This document shows positions 16,898-22,992 of a stretch of DNA of 64,000 nucleotides, piece after piece. The DNA is from Lacinutrix sp. Bg11-31. Its GTDB lineage: Bacteria > Bacteroidota > Bacteroidia > Flavobacteriales > Flavobacteriaceae. Location: contig NZ_CP025118.1 in the NCBI RefSeq assembly GCF_002831665.1, positions 2,604,001-2,668,000 of the forward strand. The letters run 5' to 3'. The notes beneath the pieces are model-generated. The model was not told the origin of the DNA and did not search any database. It was given only the letters and a program-made list of their open reading frames with translations. A program made the position numbers and the translations under genes. Position 1 is the first letter of the stretch. Each line of letters begins with the position of its first letter.

Positions 16898-17461
16898 ATG
16901 GCAAGAAAAAAAGAATATAACGAACATGAAGTAGTAGAAAAAGCAATGCACCTTTTTTGGCGCAATGGTTATGAAACTACATCTATGCAAATGCTTGAAA
17001 AAGAAATGGGCATTAACAAGTTCTCTATATATTCTAGTTTTGGCAACAAACATGGTTTATTTCTTGAAAGCTTAAAAAGCTATAAAAAGAAAGTAAATCT
17101 TATTTTAGAAAAGTTTAAAAATGCCGATAATGGTGTGGAAGATATTAAACAATTCTTTTACGATTCTATAAGTTCTAATTTCAAAAAAAATAGTGAGAAA
17201 GGCTGTTTTTTAACAAATACTTATAATGAGTTTTCAGACAATGAGGATGAGTTAATAAGGGAACACATGAATTCTTTTATGGATAATCTTAAACTATTAT
17301 TTATAGAAAAATTACAAAAGGATGACACTAGAGATGAAGCAACAGTAATAAAACAAGCAAATTATTTATTATTAGCGAAGCATGGTTTAGCTGCCGCAGC
17401 TAGAGTAAACAGTCCAAAAGAAATTGAAGATTATATTGAAATGACTTTTGTAAACATTTAG
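16898..17461 (+). CDS. TetR/AcrR-family transcriptional repressor
   Basis: The N-terminal helix-turn-helix is clear (HEVVEKAMHLFWRNGYETTS, then LEKEMGINKFSIYSSFGNKHGLF). The C-terminal ligand domain contains KGCFLTNTYNEFSD, as in the TetR subgroup related to YcdC/NemR-like regulators of electrophile stress, which is only a resemblance. I start at MARKKEYNE, as in homologues; an upstream in-frame ATG at 16871 would add nine residues. An operator overlaps its own -7 box and a perfect copy lies before the CMD gene 65 nt downstream, so it probably represses itself and the 17.5-19.8 kb genes. Confidence 0.88.
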   Translation: MARKKEYNEHEVVEKAMHLFWRNGYETTSMQMLEKEMGINKFSIYSSFGNKHGLFLESLKSYKKKVNLILEKFKNADNGVEDIKQFFYDSISSNFKKNSEKGCFLTNTYNEFSDNEDELIREHMNSFMDNLKLLFIEKLQKDDTRDEATVIKQANYLLLAKHGLAAAARVNSPKEIEDYIEMTFVNI

Positions 17462-17481
17462 ACCTTTTTTTTACAAAATAA

Positions 17482-17497
17482 CTAAACGAACGTTTAG
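17482..17497. promoter_or_regulatory. Predicted TetR operator upstream of the CMD gene
   Basis: CTAAACG-AA-CGTTTAG is a perfect 7-bp-arm inverted repeat 29 nt before the ATG at 17527. The same half-site occurs in the regulator's own promoter. No TAnnTTTG box is visible in the 65-bp gap. Confidence 0.65.
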
Positions 17498-17526
17498 ATA
17501 AAATAAATATTAAATTAAAAAAAATT

Positions 17527-18075
17527 ATGACAACATTAAAAGTTCACAACATCGAAACAGCACCAACAGATAGTAAACCACTTTTAGAGAATTCTCAAAA
17601 AGCATTTGGAATGATACCTGGTTTACACGGTGTATTAGCTGGAGCTCCAAAAACATTAGAAGCTTACCAAGTATTACATAAATTATTTACAGAGTCTTCA
17701 TTTAATGCAGAAGAACTAACTGTAGTATGGCAAACAATAAACGTAGAACATGCTTGTCATTACTGCGTACCTGCACATACAGGAATTGCAAAAATGATGA
17801 AAGTTGATGATGCTATTACTGAAGCATTACGTAACGAAACACCTCTTGAAGATTCTAAATTAGAAGCTTTACGTACATTTACTTTAACTGTTGTTCGTAA
17901 TCGTGGACACGTTTCTCAAGAAGATTTAACTGCTTTTTATAGCGCTGGTTACGGTGAGCAACAAGTACTAGAAATTATTTTAGCTGTATCTCAAAAAGTA
18001 ATTAGTAACTACACAAATCATATTGCAAATACACCTGTAGATGCACCTTTTCAAGCTTTTGCTTGGGAAAAATAA
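17527..18075 (+). CDS. Carboxymuconolactone decarboxylase-family (AhpD-like) protein
   Basis: The AhpD-like active-site pattern is present: EHACHYCVPAHTGIAKM gives Cys77-x-x-Cys80 and His84. In characterised relatives this site reduces peroxides through a relay thiol or acts on lactones; the CxxC favours a thiol role here. It has 182 residues and no signal peptide, so it is cytoplasmic. It follows the TetR gene behind a perfect operator and is separated from the next gene by a terminator-like hairpin, which would make it the most highly expressed gene of the set. A paralogue is at 20556-21113. Confidence 0.88.
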   Translation: MTTLKVHNIETAPTDSKPLLENSQKAFGMIPGLHGVLAGAPKTLEAYQVLHKLFTESSFNAEELTVVWQTINVEHACHYCVPAHTGIAKMMKVDDAITEALRNETPLEDSKLEALRTFTLTVVRNRGHVSQEDLTAFYSAGYGEQQVLEIILAVSQKVISNYTNHIANTPVDAPFQAFAWEK

Positions 18076-18077
18076 AT

Positions 18078-18098
18078 TGTAGTTTTGTGAAAACTACA
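18078..18098 (+). terminator. Hairpin directly after the CMD gene
   Basis: TGTAGTTTT-GTG-AAAACTACA is a perfect 9-bp hairpin just past the stop codon. No T run follows, so it may protect the 3' end instead of terminating. Confidence 0.45.
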
Positions 18099-18110
18099 TA
18101 TTAATTGTTG

Positions 18111-18148
18111 TGAGCCTTCTGTACTTTGTATGGGAGGCTTTTTTTTAA
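18111..18148 (+). terminator. Terminator or attenuator inside the TetR-linked gene set
   Basis: AGCCTTC and GGGAGGCT can pair across about 13 nt and are followed by eight T. It separates the CMD gene from the EthD-HAD-DsbA genes. Confidence 0.65.
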
Positions 18149-18166
18149 AACGTAAAATATATAATT

Positions 18167-18481
18167 ATGATAAAAGCATCTGTAATGTACCCAAGCGGTA
18201 AAGATGTAAAATTCGATGTAGATTATTACAAAAACAAACATTTACCAATGGTTACTAATGCTATTGGAGAAGCATTAAAAGGACTAGAATTAGATTTAGG
18301 ATTAGGCAGTAGAGTTCCTGGAGAACCTGCACCTTATGTTGCAATTGCACACTTAAAATTTGATGACTTAGACACTTTTAAAGCTTCATTTGCTCCACAC
18401 GTTGCATTATTTGCTGAAGATTTAAAGAATTATACTAATGTAAAAGGAGAACTACAAATTAGCGAATTAATAACATTTTAA
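18167..18481 (+). CDS. EthD-family protein
   Basis: A 104-residue ferredoxin-like (dimeric alpha/beta barrel) protein. The EthD pattern is seen in MIKASVMYPSGKD, DVDYYKNKHLPMV and the C-terminal PHVALFAEDLKNYTNV. Members of this family assist or catalyse oxidation or breakdown of aromatic and ether compounds; the substrate is unknown. The next gene begins 2 nt after its stop, so it is cotranscribed with the HAD gene. Confidence 0.85.
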   Translation: MIKASVMYPSGKDVKFDVDYYKNKHLPMVTNAIGEALKGLELDLGLGSRVPGEPAPYVAIAHLKFDDLDTFKASFAPHVALFAEDLKNYTNVKGELQISELITF

Positions 18482-18483
18482 AT

Positions 18484-19179
18484 ATGAAAAGTATAACCAT
18501 AAATAAACCCAAAGTTTTATTCTTCGATGTAAACGAAACACTTTTAGATCTTACCAAAATGAAAAAGCATGTTGGTAAAGCTTTAGGTGGCAAGGAAGAG
18601 TTATTGTCTTTATGGTTTACTACAATGCTGCATTACTCTTTAGTTACATCAGCTAGCGGACATTATAAACCTTTTGGACATATTGGAGCGGCAGCATTAC
18701 AAATGGTAGCAGCAAATAATAACATTACAATTTCCGAAGAAGAGGCACGTAAAGTTATAATAGAAGCTATGCAAAACTTACCTGCACATCCTGAAGTAAA
18801 AACGGCTTTAACTGAGCTTAAAAAAGCAGGATACACATTAGTTGCTTTTACAAACTCGTCTAACGAAGGTTTAAAAAAGCAATTTGAAAATGCAGGATTA
18901 ACCGATTATTTTGACGAAAGACTTAGTGTTGAAGACTCCGGGAAATTTAAACCATTTACCAACACTTATGTTTGGGGAGCAAACAAAATGGGTGTTAAAC
19001 TGGAAGAGTGTATGCTAATTGCAGCACACGGTTGGGATGTTGCTGGTGCACTTTGGGCTGGCTGGAGAGCTGCTTTTGTAAGCAGACCTGGACAACAAAT
19101 ATTTCCATTAGCGCCAAAAACAGAAATTGAAGAATCAGACTTAAAAAAAGTAGCAGATATTCTTGTTACCTATAAATAA
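18484..19179 (+). CDS. Haloacid dehalogenase type II-like HAD hydrolase
   Basis: The nucleophile motif is FFDVNETLLD (Asp15), as in L-2-haloacid dehalogenases. FTNSSNEG supplies the motif II Ser/Thr, SGKFKPFTNTY the motif III Lys, and AAHGWDVAGALWAG the motif IV region. The wording favours the dehalogenase-like branch, but phosphatase or another C-Cl/C-O hydrolysis cannot be excluded. It lies 2 nt after the EthD gene and 8 nt before the DsbA-like gene, consistent with an operon for dealing with small electrophiles. Confidence 0.85.
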   Translation: MKSITINKPKVLFFDVNETLLDLTKMKKHVGKALGGKEELLSLWFTTMLHYSLVTSASGHYKPFGHIGAAALQMVAANNNITISEEEARKVIIEAMQNLPAHPEVKTALTELKKAGYTLVAFTNSSNEGLKKQFENAGLTDYFDERLSVEDSGKFKPFTNTYVWGANKMGVKLEECMLIAAHGWDVAGALWAGWRAAFVSRPGQQIFPLAPKTEIEESDLKKVADILVTYK

Positions 19180-19187
19180 ATTGTAAA

Positions 19188-19832
19188 ATGAAAGAAAAAT
19201 TAAAAATAGATATCGTTTCAGATGTTGTTTGTCCATGGTGCACCATTGGATATAAGCGTTTAGAAAAAGCAATACAAGAACTTGGTGTTCAAGATCAAGT
19301 AGAAATAGAATGGCAACCGTTTGAATTAAATCCAAACATGCCTGCCGAAGGACAGAATGTAGACGAGCATATTACAAAAAAATATGGATCTACTCCAGAG
19401 CAGCAAAAGGAATCTAAACAACACATGACCGAAGCTGGAGAAGAGCTTGGTTTTACCTTCGATTATTTTGATGACATGCGTATGGTAAATACTTTTGAGG
19501 CTCATATTTTATTAGACTATGCTAAAGCATTCGACAAGCAAACCGATTTAAAAATGACTTTAACAAAAGCATTTTTTAGTGACCGTAAAGATGTTTCTAA
19601 AAGAGGCATTTTAAAAGAAGCTTTGGAAACTGTTGGTTTAAATGCTGAAGAAGGTTTAGCTAAGTTAGATAACGAAGAAGCACAAAAAGAAGTAAGAAGT
19701 AAACAAAACTATTGGAAAAGTTTAGGTGTAAACTCTGTACCAACTATTGTTTTTAATAGAAAAAGTGCAGTAACTGGTGCGCAACCTGTAGATACTTTTA
19801 AGCAAGTACTTTCAGAATTAATTACTGAATAA
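19188..19832 (+). CDS. DsbA-family (FrnE-like) oxidoreductase
   Basis: A thioredoxin fold with a large helical insertion. CPWC (Cys15-Cys18) is in DVVCPWCTIG and the cis-Pro is in SVPTIVFN. No signal peptide is present, so it is a cytoplasmic FrnE-like protein, not periplasmic DsbA. FrnE-type proteins are linked to polyketide chemistry and to oxidative-stress tolerance. It is the last gene of the EthD-HAD-DsbA unit and is followed by a family 2 repeat and a bidirectional terminator. Confidence 0.9.
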   Translation: MKEKLKIDIVSDVVCPWCTIGYKRLEKAIQELGVQDQVEIEWQPFELNPNMPAEGQNVDEHITKKYGSTPEQQKESKQHMTEAGEELGFTFDYFDDMRMVNTFEAHILLDYAKAFDKQTDLKMTLTKAFFSDRKDVSKRGILKEALETVGLNAEEGLAKLDNEEAQKEVRSKQNYWKSLGVNSVPTIVFNRKSAVTGAQPVDTFKQVLSELITE

Positions 19833-19895
19833 AGTTATTGTTTTATATGTAGATTTTTATACCATAAAAAGCAATTTAATTAGTGAAAAACTCGC

Positions 19896-19977
19896 CTTGA
19901 CTTTGTCAAAAAAACCGCTAACTTCGTTTATCGTATGATAAAAAACATTGAAACGATTTTTTATCAACGAAACAATA
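19896..19977. repeat. Interspersed repeat family 2, copy 3
   Basis: Shares CTTGACTTT, AACTTCGTTT and the TATGATA-AAAAC-TTGAAA-GATTTT block with 12803-12886, in the same orientation. It lies between the DsbA-like gene and the terminator. Confidence 0.7.
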
Positions 19978-19987
19978 AACGAAATAA

Positions 19988-20017
19988 AAAAAGCGAGCCT
20001 GTAAAAGCTCGCTTTTT
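19988..20017. terminator. Bidirectional terminator between convergent genes
   Basis: AAAAAGCGAGC pairs with GCTCGCTTTTT around an 8-nt loop. It serves the DsbA-like gene on the plus strand and the cupredoxin-like gene on the minus strand. Its core is the same GCGAGC as the terminators at 12765 and 14663. Confidence 0.9.
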
Positions 20018-20041
20018 CCTCTTAAAATTCTATTAGTGAAA

Positions 20042-20422
20042 CTATTCTACTACTAAAGTATATTCTGGTGTTTTGTTAAAAGGACAGAAATATGTGTATG
20101 TTCCTTTTGTAAGTGTTACTTCTTTTGAAGATTCTGTTTTACCATGCTTTACCATTTGAGATACATAAGCATCTGCAATGTGGTTTTTAGCATCTGCTCC
20201 ATCTTTACCAGCTTCAATTAATACTAAACCTACCTCTGGTGCTGCATTTGTGTTTGTTAAATTAAACACGTAAACACCTTCAGATACTGTTAATGCTTTT
20301 TGTGTAAACTCTCCAGCAGTTTGCTCTAATGAGATTGTTTTTACTGCTTTACTCATTTTGTCTTGTGCTCCAGATACAAATGTGAAGGCTACTGAAAATA
20401 CTGCTAATACTAAATTTTTCAT
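20042..20422 (-). CDS. Exported cupredoxin-like protein without a full copper site
   Basis: A signal peptide (ending SGAQ) precedes an about 105-residue Greek-key beta domain. The C-terminal GTYTYFCPFNKTPEYTLVV resembles the copper loop of plastocyanin/azurin (Y-x-C-x-x-x-x), but the second His and the Met of that loop are absent, so a type 1 copper site is unlikely. It is downstream of the second CMD gene, separated by a repeat, and could be cotranscribed. A structural or adhesion role is possible. Confidence 0.65.
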   Translation of the reverse strand: MKNLVLAVFSVAFTFVSGAQDKMSKAVKTISLEQTAGEFTQKALTVSEGVYVFNLTNTNAAPEVGLVLIEAGKDGADAKNHIADAYVSQMVKHGKTESSKEVTLTKGTYTYFCPFNKTPEYTLVVE

Positions 20423-20468
20423 AATGTGATTTGTTTTAATTTATTTGTTATTGTTTAATTCTATTTTG

Positions 20469-20550
20469 TTTGTTTGAGTTGAGATTTCGCAAAATATCAA
20501 GAGTTTCTCGATACGCTTTTTTCATGCTTCAAAAACCACTCGAAATGACA
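20469..20550. repeat. Composite family 1 repeat (degenerate)
   Basis: A decayed inverted half (TTGTTTGAGTTGAG to CAAGAG) faces a direct half (GTTTCTCGATACG to CACTCGAAATGACA). It fills the gap between the CMD and cupredoxin-like genes. Confidence 0.7.
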
Positions 20551-20555
20551 CGTTA

Positions 20556-21113
20556 TTATTGTGCTACTGTAAACTTTCCTGCTTCTACAGACGGAAAATC
20601 CACTTCTGTTTCTGCAATATGGTTTACATAGTTTGTTAATGTGTTAGACACAACATTAAGTACAATTTCTAATATTTCGCCATCGTTAAAACCGGCAGCT
20701 TTTACTTCGCTAATTGCTTCTGTAGATACTTGTCCGCGATTTAATGTTACAGCCTGTGCAAATTGTAATCCTGCTTGTGCTTTGTTGTCGTTTGCAAAAC
20801 CTTTACGACTTTGTTCTGTTTGTTCTTCTGTTAAGCCATTCATTTTACCAATAGCTGTGTGTGCAGATAAACAGTAGTTACATGAGTTTGTTTCTGCAAT
20901 TGCTAATGCTAATTGTTCACGGTATTTGTTTGTAAATTCTCCGCTTGCTGTTAATTCTCCTAAACTTAAATACGTTTGTAATGTTGCTGGAGAATTACCA
21001 AATACTTTAATAAGGTTTGGTATAAAACCTAACTTCTTTTGTACTGCGTTAAATAAATCTTTAGCTTTTCCTGTTGTTGTTTCTGGATTTAATGTTTTAA
21101 TTCTTGTGCTCAT
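20556..21113 (-). CDS. Carboxymuconolactone decarboxylase-family (AhpD-like) protein, second copy
   Basis: The thiol site SCNYCLSAHTAIGKM gives Cys78-x-x-Cys81 and His85. The 185 residues align in length and layout with the gene at 17527-18075, but the two differ clearly in sequence, so this is an old paralogue pair. It is cytoplasmic. Its mRNA probably starts at the promoter at 21385-21441, before the 35-residue CxxC gene; a palindromic family 1 repeat separates it from that small gene. Peroxide or hydroperoxide reduction coupled to the nearby thioredoxin is a reasonable inference. Confidence 0.88.
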   Translation of the reverse strand: MSTRIKTLNPETTTGKAKDLFNAVQKKLGFIPNLIKVFGNSPATLQTYLSLGELTASGEFTNKYREQLALAIAETNSCNYCLSAHTAIGKMNGLTEEQTEQSRKGFANDNKAQAGLQFAQAVTLNRGQVSTEAISEVKAAGFNDGEILEIVLNVVSNTLTNYVNHIAETEVDFPSVEAGKFTVAQ

Positions 21114-21138
21114 AATTTTTATATTTTATATTAAATAG

Positions 21139-21225
21139 TGTCTGTTCGAGTTGAGGCTTTTTAAACGAAGTATCGAAAACTTCTCGATACAATTTTTTCA
21201 TGCTTCAAAAATTACTCGAAGTGAC
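21139..21225. repeat. Composite family 1 repeat
   Basis: The inverted half (TGTCTGTTCGAGTTGAG to GTATCGAAAAC) and direct half (TTCTCGATAC to ACTCGAAGTGACA) form one large dyad centred near 21180. It lies inside the predicted mini-protein/CMD transcript. Confidence 0.85.
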
Positions 21226-21237
21226 ATTTTGTTATTA

Positions 21238-21345
21238 TTATTTATTTTCTTTTGGGCATTCGCATAATTGTTGTTCTGGCTTTTGCTCGTTATATGTTTG
21301 ATATCCCCAACAATTTGGACATTGTTTGTTTTCTGTTGTTTTCAT
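21238..21345 (-). CDS. 35-residue cysteine-rich mini-protein
   Basis: The reading frame begins ATG (21343-21345) and ends TAA. It encodes KQCPNCWGYQTYNE near the N-terminus (CPNC at residues 9-12) and CECP near the C-terminus (Cys28, Cys30), a pattern fit for one zinc or a redox pair. Support comes from context: a -7 box and an upstream element stand exactly as they do before trxA, with the same 39-nt gap between box and ATG. I recall similar short CPNCWG proteins in flavobacteria, but cannot check. It lies in a thioredoxin-CMD neighbourhood, so a thiol role is plausible. Confidence 0.65.
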   Translation of the reverse strand: MKTTENKQCPNCWGYQTYNEQKPEQQLCECPKENK

Positions 21346-21384
21346 AATTGGTTGTGTTTACTAGGTTACTAATTAATTACACTG

Positions 21385-21441
21385 CAAAGATGCGACGAGA
21401 ACTTGCCTTTAAAAATGGACAAAAGTTCCTTATGCATGGAC
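21385..21441 (-). promoter_or_regulatory. Promoter of mini-protein/CMD unit with AraC-type element
   Basis: On the minus strand GTCCATGCATAAGGAAC begins at 21441, TGTCCA recurs 20-21 bp later, and 49 nt separate the first base from the -7 box CATCTTTG (21392-21385). The spaced GTCCA repeats are on one helix face, typical of AraC-family sites. The mini-protein ATG is 39 nt after the box. Confidence 0.65.
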
Positions 21442-21450
21442 AGCCCGTTT

Positions 21451-21780
21451 TTATTGGGCTACAGCCACTTCTAACTCGTCTATTTTTAATCTAAGCTCTC
21501 TTTCTGTTATTAAGCCTGTGTGTTTATCTACTACTTTTCCTTCTTGAAAAAATACAAGTGTTGGAATACTTCTTACATTAAAGTATGCTGCTAAATCCTT
21601 ATTTTGATCTACGTTTACTTTTTTAATAATAACATCGTCGTTTAATTCTTCGGCTAATTTGTGAATGGTTGGTAATAATGTTTGACACGGTCCACACCAG
21701 TCTGCATAAAAATCTAATACTACTTTTTTATTATTTAGTACTGTGCTTTTAAAGTCTGCTTGATTTAGTTGAATCTCCAT
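21451..21780 (-). CDS. trxA: Thioredoxin
   Basis: A 109-residue thioredoxin with the classical site DWCGPC (Cys29, Cys32) and cis-Pro in RSIPTLVFF. It has no signal peptide and works in the cytoplasm as a general disulfide reductant. It has its own promoter block (21820-21876), an almost exact copy of the block before the mini-protein gene, so it is probably induced together with it. It is likely a stress-linked paralogue, not the only thioredoxin of the cell, which is inference. Confidence 0.93.
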   Translation of the reverse strand: MEIQLNQADFKSTVLNNKKVVLDFYADWCGPCQTLLPTIHKLAEELNDDVIIKKVNVDQNKDLAAYFNVRSIPTLVFFQEGKVVDKHTGLITERELRLKIDELEVAVAQ

Positions 21781-21819
21781 ATGTTCTATAATTTTAGTGT
21801 TGTTGTTTTAATTATAGTG

Positions 21820-21876
21820 CAAAGATGCTCTGTAAGTGCCTAGTAATAAATAGACAAAGGTTCCTTATACTTGGAC
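21820..21876 (-). promoter_or_regulatory. trxA promoter with AraC-type element
   Basis: On the minus strand GTCCAAGTATAAGGAAC starts at 21876, TTTGTCTA follows, and CATCTTTG (21827-21820) stands 49 nt downstream of the first base. The box-to-ATG distance is 39 nt. Both spacings equal those of 21385-21441. Confidence 0.65.
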
Positions 21877-21922
21877 TTGCCTATTTTTATTGGGTTTTAT
21901 TGGGTTTAGAACTGGTAATTAT

Positions 21923-22085
21923 AGCGTGAAGGATGGAAGTGGCATCCTTTTTTTAAAGAAATACCATTAATAGAAAGGTAATTGTACTGCATTGGAAAGT
22001 TGCTAAAATAGATTCAGCTTGAAAAAAAAGATATAACGTACAGCCTGACCAAAACTTGGCTTTTTGCGAGTTTTGGGCACGCCAT
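21923..22085. repeat. Interspersed repeat family 3, copy A (expanded)
   Basis: The left part contains AGCGTGAAGGATGGAAGTGG and CATCC plus a T run. The right part is AAAAAAAAGATATAACGTA, then CAGCCTGACC and a GGCACGCC end. About 60 extra nt separate the halves compared with the copy at 42956-43043. The rest of the 368-bp trxA-araC gap holds the trxA promoter and a family 5 hairpin. Confidence 0.7.
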
Positions 22086-22108
22086 TAAAATTTTAAAAAT
22101 CAGGATGA

Positions 22109-22147
22109 GATTACCACATCTTGCATAAAAGCAAGATTCGTAATGAC
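22109..22147. repeat. Hairpin repeat family 5, copy 1
   Basis: GATTACCACATCTTGC-ATAAAA-GCAAGATTCGTAATGAC folds on itself (ATCTTGC/GCAAGAT) and resembles the GATTGCCACGTCGC element at 60927-60960. It ends next to the araC-family stop codon and may act as its terminator. Confidence 0.5.
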
Positions 22148-22148
22148 G

Positions 22149-22988
22149 CTAATAGTCTTTTCTAAATTGTAATGGAGACTTTGTGGTTGCTTTGGTGAAA
22201 AAACGACTGAAGTATGCCGAGTCATTAAAACCAAGGTCGTAAGCAATTTGTTTTACGGCTTCGTCTGTATAGATAAGTTGGCGCTTTGCTTCTAGGACAA
22301 TTCGGTTTTTAATAAAATCACTTGGTGTTTCTGCGCCTACTTTTTGAAAGTTTTTGGTCAACGATTTTGGTGATACTGCTAACCTATTTGCATAGTCTGT
22401 TACAGAGTGCAGCGTTTTATAGTTTTGCTCTACTAGTGTGCTAAAGTCTTTAAAGAGTTTAGTTTCTATGTCGGTTTTTATAGGATGATGTTCTTTTTGT
22501 ATGCGTACCGAATGGATAATAAATTGCTTTAAATAGGTTTGCAACATATCGTACTGGGCGGTTTCGGTGTTTTTGAATTCCTCGATAAGGCTTTCTAATA
22601 TAAAACTAAGTTTTTTAGTATCGTTTTCGCATGGTTTTACAAAAGGTGTTTCGTAGACATTATTAAAGAGCACACCGTTACAGGCAACTTCTTTATCGTG
22701 TGTTTGTATGCAATAGAAGTCTTTAACAAAGGTGATTTTATAGGCTTCTTTTATTTTTTCGGAATCTACAGAGAATACTTGACCAGGTGATAGAAAGAAC
22801 AATACATTCTCTTTAAAAGAGTAGCTTTTAAAATCTATGTTATAGGTCCCTACTCCTTCTTTAATCCAATAAATACTGTAGACATCTACTTGCTCTGGTT
22901 TATTGACTACGCAGGCTTTTTCGAATTGCACGACGCTTAACGAAAAGAGATCTTTATAGGTATGTACTGTTATGTCTTGTATTGCCAT
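22149..22988 (-). CDS. AraC-family transcriptional regulator
   Basis: Residues from about 185 to 279 hold the two helix-turn-helix motifs of the family; the second is very clear (AVKQIAYDLGFNDSAYFSRFF, with KSPLQFRKDY at the end). The N-terminal part has cupin-like strands (YWIKEGVGTYNIDF, LFFLSPGQVF) and should sense a small ligand. It lies 4 nt after brnQ in the same operon. The tandem half-sites at 21385-21441 and 21820-21876, found on the next two promoters, are its most likely targets; this link is inference from position and site geometry. Confidence 0.9.
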   Translation of the reverse strand: MAIQDITVHTYKDLFSLSVVQFEKACVVNKPEQVDVYSIYWIKEGVGTYNIDFKSYSFKENVLFFLSPGQVFSVDSEKIKEAYKITFVKDFYCIQTHDKEVACNGVLFNNVYETPFVKPCENDTKKLSFILESLIEEFKNTETAQYDMLQTYLKQFIIHSVRIQKEHHPIKTDIETKLFKDFSTLVEQNYKTLHSVTDYANRLAVSPKSLTKNFQKVGAETPSDFIKNRIVLEAKRQLIYTDEAVKQIAYDLGFNDSAYFSRFFTKATTKSPLQFRKDY

Positions 22989-22992
22989 TGGT

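Noticed and set aside
22021..22148. A tRNA or riboswitch in the trxA-araC gap
   Set aside because: The structure is explained by repeat families 3 and 5; no acceptor stem, TPsiC arm or known riboswitch core is visible.
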